From: G965229605 sp965229605
Lineage (GTDB): Bacteria; Pseudomonadota; Alphaproteobacteria; CBDDJK01
Length of the DNA: 64,000 nucleotides
Assembly (NCBI GenBank): GCA_965229605.1
Contig: OZ245892.1
Span: 2,108,001 to 2,172,000 of the forward strand
Direction of reading: 5' to 3'
The notes under the pieces are model-generated. The model made no database searches and was not told the origin of the DNA. It was given only the letters and a program-made list of their open reading frames with translations. This document shows, one piece after another, positions 16,916 through 25,935 of this stretch (the stretch's first letter is position 1; each line of letters starts with the position of its first letter). Both the position numbers and the translations under genes were made by a program.

Positions 16916-17737
16916 ATGTCTGAACTTTCATCTGACATAAAGGCCCGTCCAACGGTTGGCGTATTTGTCACCTGTCTGGTGGATACCATGCGCCCTGAAA
17001 TTGCCTGGGCAACGGTCAAGCTGCTGGAGGATGCAGGCTGCACGGTTATTGTTCCGATGGGGCAAAGCTGTTGCGGGCAGCCTGCCTATAACGCCGGGGA
17101 TACGGTGAGTGCCAGCAAAGTGGCAAAGGGTCTTATTTCTGCCTTTAAAGATTGCGATTATATTGTTGCGCCGTCAGGGTCTTGCGCCGGAATGTTGAGG
17201 CTTCACTTGCCGGAACTGTTAAAAAGCGAAGAGGCCAAAGACCTTGCCAGTCGATTCTATGAATTATCGGATTTTCTGGTTAATATGCTGGATTATACTC
17301 CAAGCCCTCTCAAAGACGCAAACCTCAAAGACGCAAAAGGGCCTGATACGGACAAGCTCAAAATTGCCTATCATGATTCCTGTTCGGCCGCGCGAGAGAT
17401 CAATGTCTATGCCGAACCACGCCGCTTGATTGAATCTGCAACCGGCATTGCCCCGGTATCGCTTGGCGAAAAGGAAGCCTGCTGCGGTTTTGGCGGGCTA
17501 TTTGCGGTGAAATATAGCAATGTATCCAACAAGATTGTCACAGACAAAAGCAATGATATTGCGGCGACCGGCGCCTCCATTCTTTCATCGGGAGATTTGG
17601 GCTGTTTGATGAATATTGCGGGCCGGATTCGCCGTCAGGGGCGGGATGTGCGCTGTTATCACTGGGCCGAGATCGCGGCTTTCGGAACAGACCATTGCGC
17701 GATTGGTGAGCCCGATTCTGGTCCGCAATCGCCATAA
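16916..17737 (+). CDS. lutA: L-lactate utilisation (Fe-S) protein LutA
   Basis: About 273 residues with two CCG domains: GQSCCGQPAYNAG near residue 45 and EACCGFGGLFAVKYSNVS near 190. These are the cysteine-rich motifs of the LutA/YkgE family, related to the heterodisulfide reductase subunit. With LutB and LutC it oxidises L-lactate to pyruvate. GTG 16913 is an alternative start. Residues near 135 contain a duplicated LKDA unit from a 15-bp tandem repeat. It precedes lutB by 14 bp. Confidence 0.9.
   Translation: MSELSSDIKARPTVGVFVTCLVDTMRPEIAWATVKLLEDAGCTVIVPMGQSCCGQPAYNAGDTVSASKVAKGLISAFKDCDYIVAPSGSCAGMLRLHLPELLKSEEAKDLASRFYELSDFLVNMLDYTPSPLKDANLKDAKGPDTDKLKIAYHDSCSAAREINVYAEPRRLIESATGIAPVSLGEKEACCGFGGLFAVKYSNVSNKIVTDKSNDIAATGASILSSGDLGCLMNIAGRIRRQGRDVRCYHWAEIAAFGTDHCAIGEPDSGPQSP
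17309..17338 (+). repeat. 15-bp tandem duplication inside lutA
   Basis: CTCAAAGACGCAAAC (17309-17323) and CTCAAAGACGCAAAA (17324-17338), one mismatch and in frame. It adds five residues (LKDAN/LKDAK). Confidence 0.8.
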
Positions 17738-17751
17738 CCGGAGCCATTGAT

Positions 17752-19224
17752 ATGGAAGCAACTTCACATCTTTTTGCCAGGAATGCTGACCGGGCCCTTG
17801 CCAACGCCAATTTGCAAAAGGCTCTGTCGGGTCTGGAGGATGGGCGTGAATCGCGCCGCAAAGAAGCGGTTGAATCGCTAGGACAGGATGATTTTGCGGA
17901 TTTACGCGAAGAAGGGGTGCGTATTAAAAATCATACCCTGTTGCATCTGGATTTATACCTTGAGGCCTATGAAAAAGCGGTCATTGAATCTGGCGGGCAT
18001 GTGCATTGGGCCCGCGATGCTGCGGAAGCCTGCAAGATTGTTCTGGATATTGCCAAACGTCAGGATGCCAAGCTGGTGACCAAGGGAAAGTCGATGGCCG
18101 GGGAGGAAATTGACATCAATGCGGCACTCCAGGCAGAAGGGATTGAGGCTCTGGAAACTGATCTTGGTGAATATATTGTTCAAATTCGCAATGAGACCCC
18201 CAGCCATATTTTAGCCCCTGCCATTCATATTCTGCCGGAAGAAATTGCCGAGGATTTTCGCCGTCATCATCAGCACCTGCCGGAGGACCGAAGTCTGGAA
18301 AGCGGCCCGGCAATTGTTGCAGAAGCCCGCACGGTGCTGCGTGAGGAATATCAGCGCGCCGATATTGGAATCACCGGGGCCAACTTCCTGATTGCCGAGA
18401 CCGGACAAAGTATCATTGTCACCAATGAAGGCAATGGCGATTTAACCCAGACTCTGGCAAAAACCCATATTGTTCTAGCCGGGATTGAAAAAATTGTGCC
18501 AACGCTGGCTGATGTTTCCGTGATTTTGCGGATTCTGGCGCGCTCGGCAACCGGGCAGACAATGTCCAGCTATACCAGTTTTTCCAAAGGACCCGCGCGG
18601 GAAAGCGATCTCGACGGGCCAGAAAATTATCATGTGGTTTTGATTGATAACGGGCGCACCCGGATGCTGAACAGCGAATGTCGGGAAATCCTGCGCTGTA
18701 TTCGCTGCGGGGCCTGCATGAATGTCTGTCCGGTCTATCGGGCCGCAGGGGGACATGCCTATGGCTGGGTTTATCCAGGGCCCATGGGATCGGTGCTGAC
18801 CCCGCATTTTATCGGCAATAAAGCGGTCGGAACCTTGCCATTTGCCTCTACCCTGTGCGGGCGATGCGGCGATGTCTGCCCGATGAAAATTCCGTTGCCA
18901 AATCTGCTGCGCAAACTCCGCATCCAGGCGCATCGCACCCATATTTCATCTATGGGAGAGCGAACAGGGCTTTGGCTCTGGGCTTTTCTGGCCGCCCGCC
19001 CCCGGCTTTATCGCGCTGTCAGCCATGCCGCAAATAGAATACTGCATATGGCCGGGCGCAAAAAAGGCGGTTTTGACTGGTTGCCCGGGGCCTCCGGCTG
19101 GACAAACCACCGCAGCTTTCCGGCCCCCTCTGCTGCCAGTTTCAGTGCTGCATGGGGTCAGGGAAAACGGAACTGGTTCCCGCAACCGGTTACGCGCAAC
19201 AAGGAATCGTCCCGTGTCAAATAG
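17752..19224 (+). CDS. lutB: Lactate utilisation iron-sulfur protein LutB
   Basis: A 490-residue protein of the LutB/YkgF family. The N-terminal LUD domain includes VTKGKSMAGEEIDINAAL and ITGANFLIAETGQSIIVTNEGN. It is followed by two ferredoxin-like cysteine groups, CIRCGACMNVCPVY and CGRCGDVCPMKIPLPNLL (about residues 318-385). It is the electron-carrying core of the lactate oxidase complex. The last 20 codons overlap the region ahead of lutC, whose start lies 11 bp inside lutB. Confidence 0.92.
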   Translation: MEATSHLFARNADRALANANLQKALSGLEDGRESRRKEAVESLGQDDFADLREEGVRIKNHTLLHLDLYLEAYEKAVIESGGHVHWARDAAEACKIVLDIAKRQDAKLVTKGKSMAGEEIDINAALQAEGIEALETDLGEYIVQIRNETPSHILAPAIHILPEEIAEDFRRHHQHLPEDRSLESGPAIVAEARTVLREEYQRADIGITGANFLIAETGQSIIVTNEGNGDLTQTLAKTHIVLAGIEKIVPTLADVSVILRILARSATGQTMSSYTSFSKGPARESDLDGPENYHVVLIDNGRTRMLNSECREILRCIRCGACMNVCPVYRAAGGHAYGWVYPGPMGSVLTPHFIGNKAVGTLPFASTLCGRCGDVCPMKIPLPNLLRKLRIQAHRTHISSMGERTGLWLWAFLAARPRLYRAVSHAANRILHMAGRKKGGFDWLPGASGWTNHRSFPAPSAASFSAAWGQGKRNWFPQPVTRNKESSRVK

Positions 19225-19942
19225 CCGAACCGAAATTCTGGCGGCTATTCGCCACGGCAATCGTGACCATGCGACGGACGAAAAATCGCGCAAGGCTGCG
19301 GTCAGGAACTGGCGCGATATCCGCCATAGTGATCCAACGATTGGCGAGAAGATTGATCTGGCCGAGGCCGCCCGCCAGTCCCCGGAAGAGGTTTTTACAA
19401 AACAGGCCGAAGCGGTGCAGACCACCGTCTGCGGGCTTGAAAAACTTGAGGATATTCCCGCAGAAGTCAGCCGCTATCTGGCGCAGCATAATTTACCGGC
19501 CCAGTTGCGGCTTTCGCCCCATCCTGATCTTGCCGGGCTGGACTGGGCGGCTTTGCCCAGCCTGTCGCTGCGCACCGGCTTGCCCTCTGTTCAAGATACA
19601 AGTGTTTTAACTGCCGCCGAAGGCGCGATTGCAGAAACTGGCAGCCTGATTGTCGCTTCCGGGCCTGACCGTCCCTATCTGGATCATTTTTTGTCCGCAA
19701 GCTGTCTGGTTATTTTATCCAGACGTTCTATTTATCCGACATTTGAAGATTTTTTGCGTGCGCAGCAGCAGGCGCCATCTTCGGCAAAAGAGGCGCGAGG
19801 CTGGACCAGGTTGGCTGGCAATAAGGAATGGCCACGGATGATGACCTTGGTGACGGGTCCATCGCGCACAGGAGATGTCGGGCAAGTGCTGGAGCTTGGC
19901 GCGCATGGGCCGTTGCGGCTGCATGTTTTATTGACCCCCTGA
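19214..19942 (+). CDS. lutC: Lactate utilisation protein LutC (LUD domain)
   Basis: 242 residues from GTG 19214, which has AAGGA about 9 nt upstream. The open frame runs further 5' but only inside lutB. LUD-domain features are the SVLTAAEGAIAETGSLIVAS segment and a closing TLVTGPSRTGDVGQVLELG with HGP. The third subunit of the LutABC lactate dehydrogenase. Start overlaps lutB by 11 bp. Confidence 0.88.
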   Translation: MSNSRTEILAAIRHGNRDHATDEKSRKAAVRNWRDIRHSDPTIGEKIDLAEAARQSPEEVFTKQAEAVQTTVCGLEKLEDIPAEVSRYLAQHNLPAQLRLSPHPDLAGLDWAALPSLSLRTGLPSVQDTSVLTAAEGAIAETGSLIVASGPDRPYLDHFLSASCLVILSRRSIYPTFEDFLRAQQQAPSSAKEARGWTRLAGNKEWPRMMTLVTGPSRTGDVGQVLELGAHGPLRLHVLLTP

Positions 19943-19960
19943 ACAAATCGACAAGATAAA

Positions 19961-21055
19961 ATGAGTCTTTCGTCTTCTTTGCGTCAGCGATTGCAGTCTA
20001 TTCGCGCCCGTCATGGTGAATTGACGGAGCGGTTGAATGCGGGTGGGTTGGATGCCGAGGATTATCAGAATCTTGCGCGTGAATATGCGGAGCTGGACAG
20101 TCTTGCCCAGTTGTCGGAGCAAATTGAGCAGCTGGAGGCCCAGCAGGCAGAAACCCATCTTCTTTTGCAAGAGCAAGACCTTGATCTAGATATGAAGGAG
20201 ATGGCGCAAGAGGAAGTCACCTTGCTTGCGCAGGAGATTGAGCGACTGGAGGGTGATTTGCGGATAAAGCTGTTACCGGCTGACAAGGATGACAGCCGCA
20301 ATGCGGTGATCGAGATCAGGCCGGGCACGGGCGGGGAGGAGGCGGCGTTATTTGCGGCAGACCTTTTGCGCATGTATCAGCGCTATGGTGCTTTGCAGAA
20401 TTGGCGTTATGAGTTGTTGGAGACCAGCGAGACTGATATCGGGGGGGTTGCGCTGGCGGTGCTGGAGGTCAGCGGGCGCGGCGCTTTTGGTCGCTTGAAG
20501 TTTGAATCGGGCGTCCATCGGGTTCAGCGTGTGCCGGTCACGGAAACCGGGGGCCGCATTCATACATCGGCGGCGACTGTAGCCGTTTTGCCGGAAGCCG
20601 AGGATGTTGATGTTGAAATTGATGAAAAGGACCTGCGCATTGATCGCTTCCGCAGTCAAGGCGCAGGCGGCCAGCATGTCAATACAACGGACAGTGCGGT
20701 GCGGATTACCCATCTGCCAAGCGGCATTGTTGTTTCTTGTCAAGATGAGAAATCGCAACATAAGAATCGGGCCAAGGCCATGAAGGTTTTGCGTGCCCGG
20801 CTTTATGATCAGGCCCGCCAGGAAAGCACGCGCAATCGTGCCGAGGCCCGGCGTGATATGGTGGGGTCCGGTGACCGGTCAGAGCGCATCCGCACCTATA
20901 ATTTCCCGCAAGGCCGGGTGAGCGATCACCGGGTTAATCTGACGCTTTACAAGCTGGACAAGATTCTGGTTGGCGAGGCCCTTGACGAGATTATCGAAGC
21001 CTTGCGGATTGAAGACCAGGCCCAGCGGCTGGCGGCCTTTGGTGACGAGGCCTAG
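19961..21055 (+). CDS. prfA: Peptide chain release factor 1
   Basis: A 364-residue class-I release factor. The PVT tripeptide at 192-194 marks RF1 (UAA/UAG) rather than RF2. GAGGQHVN carries the catalytic GGQ at 236-238. The coiled N-terminal domain and full length are normal. It acts in the ribosome A site and is methylated on the GGQ glutamine by PrmC, encoded 23 bp downstream. Confidence 0.97.
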   Translation: MSLSSSLRQRLQSIRARHGELTERLNAGGLDAEDYQNLAREYAELDSLAQLSEQIEQLEAQQAETHLLLQEQDLDLDMKEMAQEEVTLLAQEIERLEGDLRIKLLPADKDDSRNAVIEIRPGTGGEEAALFAADLLRMYQRYGALQNWRYELLETSETDIGGVALAVLEVSGRGAFGRLKFESGVHRVQRVPVTETGGRIHTSAATVAVLPEAEDVDVEIDEKDLRIDRFRSQGAGGQHVNTTDSAVRITHLPSGIVVSCQDEKSQHKNRAKAMKVLRARLYDQARQESTRNRAEARRDMVGSGDRSERIRTYNFPQGRVSDHRVNLTLYKLDKILVGEALDEIIEALRIEDQAQRLAAFGDEA

Positions 21056-21078
21056 AAGCAGCCCCTGCATTCAATCAT

Positions 21079-21972
21079 ATGCAGCAAAGCACTCAAGCTA
21101 CACTCAAGCTTCGTATAGACCGCGCGGCCCTGCGCTTGAAAAAAGCGGGAATTGCCCAACCTTACCGGGAGGCCCGATTGATCATGGCGCATATTCTGGG
21201 CTGGCGGCTGGAGGAATTGATCAGTGCCACAGCGATTCCGCCCATTGACTGGCCTCAGTTTGAGGGCTTGATTGACCGCCGGACAAAGCATGAACCGCTG
21301 AGCCGCCTGCGCGGAAGGCGTGAATTTTATGGACGGGATTTCACCATTTCCCCGCATGTGCTTGATCCCCGGCCAGACAGTGAATGTTTGATTGGTGCGG
21401 TTTTGGCGCATTACGGGGACACCCCGCCTGCAACCCTGCTTGATATCGGGATTGGAAGCGGGGTGCTGTTATTGACTCTGCTGCTGGAATGGCAGGGTAA
21501 GGCTGAAAAAATCTGCGGAGTCGGTGTCGATCAAAGCCCGGATATCCTTGCTATCGCCAGACAAAATGCCAGTCATTTCAAGATTGACCATCAATGCCAG
21601 CTTATAAAGGCAAACTGGAGTCCAGCCGATAACAGAAAATTTGATCTGGTTATGTCCAACCCGCCTTATATTGCCACCGGCGATATAGCGGCTTTATCGC
21701 CAGCTGTGCGGGATTTTGACCCGATTGGTGCCCTGGACGGCGGCAAAGACGGCTTACAGGCCTATCGGGAAATTGCCAAAAGGCTTGATTCTATCCTTGC
21801 ACCGGGTGGCATCATCGCGCTGGAAATCGGGGCTGGACAACAGGATGCAGTGGTATCGATTTTTTCAGGTGTTTCCTGCCTGTTGATTTCGCAACATAAG
21901 GACTTGTCGGGTCATGTGCGCGCCTTATTGCTCCGCTATTGTTCCAGCCCCCCAGCTTGTCGTTATGAATAA
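21079..21972 (+). CDS. prmC: Release factor glutamine methyltransferase
   Basis: 297 residues. An N-terminal helical domain contains the RPDSE segment (usually RPETE). The SAM motif LDIGIGSG is at 121-128, and the catalytic NPPY at 194-197. It methylates the GGQ Gln of release factors. Its 3' end overlaps by 10 bp the convergent last gene of the phage-derived block. Confidence 0.94.
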   Translation: MQQSTQATLKLRIDRAALRLKKAGIAQPYREARLIMAHILGWRLEELISATAIPPIDWPQFEGLIDRRTKHEPLSRLRGRREFYGRDFTISPHVLDPRPDSECLIGAVLAHYGDTPPATLLDIGIGSGVLLLTLLLEWQGKAEKICGVGVDQSPDILAIARQNASHFKIDHQCQLIKANWSPADNRKFDLVMSNPPYIATGDIAALSPAVRDFDPIGALDGGKDGLQAYREIAKRLDSILAPGGIIALEIGAGQQDAVVSIFSGVSCLLISQHKDLSGHVRALLLRYCSSPPACRYE

Positions 21973-22331
21973 AGCCGCTGGTATCCTGACTGCACCCGGT
22001 TGACAAGATCAGGGTCATGGTCGCGCCAATAGCGGGGATCACGGATAATCCGGCGCAAGTCCCCTTCGTTTGCGGCTGTGGCGGGCACCTGACCTGTTCC
22101 ATCATTCATTTGATCATTGACAACAAGCGGGCCAATCAGCTCCAGAATACCGGCCCCGAAGGCTTTGGATAAAAGCTGCGCGGCACGCGGGGTGATAATC
22201 GTATCAAGCTCGTCCAGTTCGGGATCGGTCAAGCGGCTGAGTCCGTCCACGATGGTGGCCAGCATGATTTTTTCAGATGAGGCAGGGTTAATCGGCATTT
22301 GCGGCATGGCAGATGTGATCTGTTCAGACAT
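21963..22331 (-). CDS. Small phage-like protein with DPRYWRD motif
   Basis: 122 residues with an AAGGAAAT ribosome site before ATG. It is not recognised as a named family. Its C-terminus LRRIIRDPRYWRDHDP followed by VQSGYQRLY is nearly the same as the C-terminus of the next upstream gene. Related ends occur in phage head-assembly proteins (recollection, not checked). The first part is helical and contains TDPELDELDTIITPRAAQLL. It is the last gene of the minus-strand phage block and converges on prmC with a 10-bp overlap. Confidence 0.55.
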   Translation of the reverse strand: MSEQITSAMPQMPINPASSEKIMLATIVDGLSRLTDPELDELDTIITPRAAQLLSKAFGAGILELIGPLVVNDQMNDGTGQVPATAANEGDLRRIIRDPRYWRDHDPDLVNRVQSGYQRLYS

Positions 22332-22388
22332 ATTTTATTTCCTTGGTTTGGTGTGAGTGAGAAGATGAGTTAATCGGTGGGGCCGGAT

Positions 22389-22997
22389 TTACGGCCCGTA
22401 TAATTTTGCATAGCCCGACTGGACTTCGGCGATAAAAGCTGAATCCCGGTCGCGCCAATAGCGGGGATCGCGAATCATCCGGCGCAGGCTGGCTTCATCG
22501 GTGATATATTCGCTCTGGCCGGGGCGTGACAGAGCAGGCTCGGGCGTGCCGGGGAAAGCCATGCGGTAAAGGGCCAGAACGCCGTCATAGCTTTGTGATA
22601 ATTCCTGAAACAGCGGGGCAGGCAGATTATTTTCTCCCCAGGCAGAAAGCTCGCCCTGAAGGTGGCTCCATTTTTCAGCCCCGCCGAATTGCGTGCAGAG
22701 CCGGTCATGATCGGCCTGATAGCGCACATTCTCTATCATGCTGAAAAATGGCTCATAGACTGCGCTATTATCCAGTTCGCCGCCGGGTAGTGCCGGGCCA
22801 TCATGCAGCGGCGGGCTTTCATCCGGTGCGGAGAAATCAACCGGTTGCTCCACAGAATCCCCGGTCTGATCAGCTTCCAAAGAATCTGGTGCCAGTTCGG
22901 TTTCTAGCGGAAGTTCTGCATGAGGATTTACCGTTTCATCGGTTTCATCCGGCAGTGTTTGACCCAGATTGTCTGGCTCTTGAAGTCTGTCTGTCAT
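22389..22997 (-). CDS. Putative phage scaffolding/capsid-assembly-like protein
   Basis: 202 residues. The first 80 are very acidic and low in complexity (PDETDETVNPHAELPLETEL). The middle is helical, and the end LRRMIRDPRYWRDRDS with VQSGYAKLYG matches the downstream 122-residue protein. It begins inside the portal stop (ATGA overlap). In T7-like phages the gene after the portal encodes the acidic scaffold, which this resembles in position, size and charge. That identification is inference. Confidence 0.5.
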   Translation of the reverse strand: MTDRLQEPDNLGQTLPDETDETVNPHAELPLETELAPDSLEADQTGDSVEQPVDFSAPDESPPLHDGPALPGGELDNSAVYEPFFSMIENVRYQADHDRLCTQFGGAEKWSHLQGELSAWGENNLPAPLFQELSQSYDGVLALYRMAFPGTPEPALSRPGQSEYITDEASLRRMIRDPRYWRDRDSAFIAEVQSGYAKLYGP

Positions 22998-24598
22998 CTG
23001 TTTTGTCCTGCAAGAAGGGGATTCATTTGATCATTTGGCAGCAGGCAGGATTCCGGCACCTGAAAGCGGCTGGCCAGAAAGCGCGCGGTTGCCTGACTAT
23101 CAATGGTCGCCAGTGCGGCGGGTCCCAAAGAAGCCAGGGCATCCAGCCAGCGCAAAACTCCCTGGGCTTCCGACATTTTCCGGTGCATGGCGATGGGGGA
23201 GACAACCTGCAAGTCAATGGTTTTCCCGTCAATCGGCAGGTCAGGAACCAGCCCGCGGCGCCTCAGGATAGAAATCGCCCGTCTGGCCAATGGCATCATC
23301 AATTCAGCCTGCAACCGCCCATAAGTCGCCCCTAAAAGACGGCTCATTTCGCTTGCCCGCTCCAGCACTTCGGTGGCGGTCATGCGCTCGCCCTGAACCG
23401 TGCCAAGCCGGTCTGCCAGCAAGGCATGCCGGATACGGGCGCGTACATCCTGCAACACCAGCTGAGAGACATCAAAATCACCCGCCGGGCGCAAAGGCGT
23501 TAAACCGGAAGAACCGGCAGCCTTGGGGATAATCGCCCCTGGCTTTAGCTGGATTGTCGCCGGATTAAGCACGCCGTCATCTTCAGCCTGCCAGATTCCG
23601 GTCACCGCAATCGAGGCATTTTTCAAAATCAGCTCAACAACTTTATTGGCGGTTTTTATATCCGGCAGGGCTTTCATCACCGGGGAGCGACCATAAAATT
23701 CGCCAGGGGCTTTCATCCAGCGAAAGGCGATAAAGGGCGTTTCGCTAAATTGACCTGCCGCCAGCTGAATCATGTCACTATCGGTCGGTTCAACCGAACA
23801 GCCACAATAAAAGGCGGCATAATCATAGCCAGCAGTCCCCGTCTCCCCCCCTGTGGGGCGGACGAGTTCCAGCAAACCATGCTGGGCCTCATCGCCATTT
23901 ATGCCCTGACTCTGGCTATTGTCCCCGCGTGCATGGGCAATCGCGGATAAAGCAGGCTGTGCATCCGGGAAGCGGGCAATCAGATTTTCCAGGGTGGTGC
24001 GGGTTAATCGCCAGTTTATATCAAGTCGCCCGGACACACCTTCTTCCAGAACAGATTCACCCAAAGGCACGGCGGTAAACCGAAAGGCAGAAGCCGCGCC
24101 CGGTTCTGCTTCTTCAAACATTAAAAGGGCAGTCCCGGCGGTGATCAGATCAAGAAAGCACTGATGAATCTCGACCGCGATATTGGAGTGATCAAAATGA
24201 TGTTGAAGGATTTTATTGGTTTTTTCCAGGCGATCCGACAAGGGCTGGCGATCAGCTTCCAAAATATCAGGGCCAGCAAAATCAGGACCAGGTACCAGTT
24301 CAAACCATCTTAAAAAGGGTGGGGTGAGTTCTGCCATCAAGCTGGAGGCCAGTTGTTCGACGGCATCCCCGGCTGTTGCATCAAAAAGCGCATCCCGCTT
24401 TTTTTCGCCGACCCGGTATTTGTTATAGGCCCCTCCTGCGGATGTGGAGAGATTGCGCAAGGGCAAGGCATAATCGTAACAGGCCTGCCAGTGCGATTCC
24501 CACAGGCTGCGGCGTTCACGGGCCTGGCGGAAGCGGCGCAAAAGCTGTGCTGAGGAGGTATCAGCTGCAGAAGGGTTTGATGCGGCGTGAGCTGGCAA
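22994..24598 (-). CDS. Phage head-to-tail connecting (portal) protein, podovirus type
   Basis: 534 residues from TTG 24598, which has GGAGG 8 nt upstream; TTG 24613 is alternative. Features of the T7-type connector family include RERRSLWESHWQACYDYALP at the N-terminus, DATAGDAVEQLASSLMAELT near residue 80, and the YGRSPVMKALPDIKTANKVV segment near 300. ERMTATEVLERASEMSRLLG near 405 is the most characteristic. The portal forms the 12-mer DNA channel of a phage head. It appears intact, although no capsid or terminase gene lies in this window. Confidence 0.85.
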   Translation of the reverse strand: MPAHAASNPSAADTSSAQLLRRFRQARERRSLWESHWQACYDYALPLRNLSTSAGGAYNKYRVGEKKRDALFDATAGDAVEQLASSLMAELTPPFLRWFELVPGPDFAGPDILEADRQPLSDRLEKTNKILQHHFDHSNIAVEIHQCFLDLITAGTALLMFEEAEPGAASAFRFTAVPLGESVLEEGVSGRLDINWRLTRTTLENLIARFPDAQPALSAIAHARGDNSQSQGINGDEAQHGLLELVRPTGGETGTAGYDYAAFYCGCSVEPTDSDMIQLAAGQFSETPFIAFRWMKAPGEFYGRSPVMKALPDIKTANKVVELILKNASIAVTGIWQAEDDGVLNPATIQLKPGAIIPKAAGSSGLTPLRPAGDFDVSQLVLQDVRARIRHALLADRLGTVQGERMTATEVLERASEMSRLLGATYGRLQAELMMPLARRAISILRRRGLVPDLPIDGKTIDLQVVSPIAMHRKMSEAQGVLRWLDALASLGPAALATIDSQATARFLASRFQVPESCLLPNDQMNPLLAGQNR

Positions 24599-24602
24599 TC
24601 GT

Positions 24603-24878
24603 CTATCCTCCAAGGGTTGTTTTGCCGTTCCCGGAGCTAAGGGCGGTTTGTCGTGTATTGAGCGATGTGCCGGAAGGGACTGTTTCGCTTAGAACACCGC
24701 GGTAGGAGGTCTGGATCAGGCCGGAGCGACCCCGGCGACGACGGCGCAAGGCCTCAATTCTTTCTTCGGCCCGTTGGTTTTCGATATCTGGTTCGGGCAA
24801 GGCGGCCTGCACGGGTTGCGGCGGCGGTGGTGGAGGAGGCGGGGGTGGTGGCGGAGAGGGTTTAAAAATAGATCCCAT
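24603..24878 (-). CDS. Small proline-rich phage-type protein
   Basis: 91 residues. MGSIFKPSP is followed by a run of about 12 prolines. A basic RRRRRGRSGLIQTS segment follows, and the protein ends KTTLGG. Small proteins with a polyproline head, an RRRRG core and a TLLGG-like end are common beside portal genes of phages and prophages (recollection). Its stop overlaps the portal's extended frame. Function unknown. Confidence 0.6.
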   Translation of the reverse strand: MGSIFKPSPPPPPPPPPPPPQPVQAALPEPDIENQRAEERIEALRRRRRGRSGLIQTSYRGVLSETVPSGTSLNTRQTALSSGNGKTTLGG

Positions 24879-24919
24879 TTTTTATCCTTTATAACAGAGG
24901 CAAAAGCGGCGGTGGTGCC

Positions 24920-25375
24920 TTACATGGTTTGGCGCGCATATAACCGGCGGGCCAGGTTTAACGGGGTATCAAAAAAGCGGGGGCAGAAGCCAAGAGCGCG
25001 GGCGGCAAATGTGACACAAGTGAAAGGCCGCAGCAGATCAAGGAGTGAGCGCAGGTTTCGCGCACCGGGAGGGTCTGATTGATCAGAAAAAGTGCAATGT
25101 GCTGGCAGCAAGAGATGATCCTCACGAACAAGGTTTGTCAGAAACGGGGCAAGGGCCTGCACCGGGATGACCTGATAATCCAGCCGCTTCATCAGCGGGT
25201 TGAGATAAATCCAGTCCTGATTTTCTGGCTGGTATGTCTCATCGAGGGGCGGTACGCGTAAAAGAACAAAACAGTGACGAAAGCGCGGGTGCAAATAGCG
25301 AAGACAGGCCAGCCCGGATTTTCCGGTAAAACAGATAATCGCATCTGGTCTGTTAAACATTGGCCCGCTAAACAT
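24920..25375 (-). CDS. Conserved hypothetical protein of the phage-derived block
   Basis: 151 residues from ATG 25375, overlapping the preceding stop by 8 bp. An in-frame start 13 codons earlier is less likely. Features seen are DAIICFTGKSGLACLRYLHP, RFRHCFVLLRV and FTCVTFAARALGFCPR. The FTCV-x-A-x-R-x-LG end resembles small hypotheticals found in alphaproteobacterial prophage clusters. No function is recognised. Confidence 0.55.
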   Translation of the reverse strand: MFSGPMFNRPDAIICFTGKSGLACLRYLHPRFRHCFVLLRVPPLDETYQPENQDWIYLNPLMKRLDYQVIPVQALAPFLTNLVREDHLLLPAHCTFSDQSDPPGARNLRSLLDLLRPFTCVTFAARALGFCPRFFDTPLNLARRLYARQTM

Positions 25376-25383
25376 TGACCATT
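25354..25383 (-). repeat. 15-bp imperfect tandem duplication at a gene junction
   Basis: TAAACATTGGCCCGC (25354-25368) and TAAACATTGACCATT (25369-25383) share a 12-bp core with one mismatch. They span the stop of one gene and the alternative starts (MFSGP, MFNRP) of the next. Confidence 0.6.
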
Positions 25384-25772
25384 TCACAGGCACTGGATTG
25401 GTCAAGTGATTCAATAATTCCTTTCTTTGAAAGCGGTGTGGTCAGTTGATCCATTGCCGCATCCCATAAAAGTGCCGCCGGGGCTTCTTCATGAACCCGC
25501 CGGTCAGGCGGGGATTGGCGATGTCCGAAATCCCGCATGATCTTCAAATGCGCCGGTTTCAAGCGACCTTCACGCTGCAATCTTGCGGCAATCGCCATAA
25601 TGTCACGCGGGTCACAGGGCCGGGCCATCGTGCTTTTATTGGCGGCAACCCGTGCGCCTTCGCGTGTGGTCCTTATGGCATTGATGCACCAGAACCAGGC
25701 TTCCTCGGCCGACAGAAAGGGAACAGAGGGGCGAATGATGCTGGGGGATAAAGTATATTTACCCTTTTTCAT
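25368..25772 (-). CDS. Conserved hypothetical protein, first gene of the phage-derived block
   Basis: 134 residues from ATG 25772 behind GAGAGAG; a TTG at 25790 is alternative. The conserved-looking part is RPCDPRDIMAIAARLQREGR, HLKIMRDFG and LWDAAMDQLTTPLSKKGIIE. It is helical, soluble and basic in the middle. No domain is named with confidence. The order before the portal suggests it belongs to the same transferred unit. Confidence 0.55.
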   Translation of the reverse strand: MKKGKYTLSPSIIRPSVPFLSAEEAWFWCINAIRTTREGARVAANKSTMARPCDPRDIMAIAARLQREGRLKPAHLKIMRDFGHRQSPPDRRVHEEAPAALLWDAAMDQLTTPLSKKGIIESLDQSSACEMVNV

Positions 25773-25852
25773 CCCACAAATCTCTCTCAAAAAAGGTTTA
25801 AATTCCTATTAATTGAGATTTTTATATAGTTAAATTAAGAAAATGTCAATAT

Positions 25853-25911
25853 GTTCTTTTTAAATTTTTGAGAACAGCTGGAATAGAACAAAAACAGGCT
25901 GCTTTGTTCTA
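25853..25911. repeat. Inverted repeats between the phage block and a lipoprotein gene
   Basis: TAGAACAAA (25884-25892) pairs perfectly with TTTGTTCTA (25903-25911) across a 10-nt loop. A second pair, GTTCT (25853-25857) and AGAAC (25871-25875), lies just before. The region is AT-rich. It may end transcripts of the lipoprotein operon or serve as an operator for the phage block. Confidence 0.45.
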
Positions 25912-25935
25912 TTTCTTGGGCGGGGATGAAAGCTC

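Noticed and set aside
25853..25911. LexA-type operator (GTTC-N7-GTTC) in the gap before the phage block
   Set aside because: GTTC and GAAC words are present but spacings are 10 or more and orientation is inverted. They do not fit the alphaproteobacterial LexA box.
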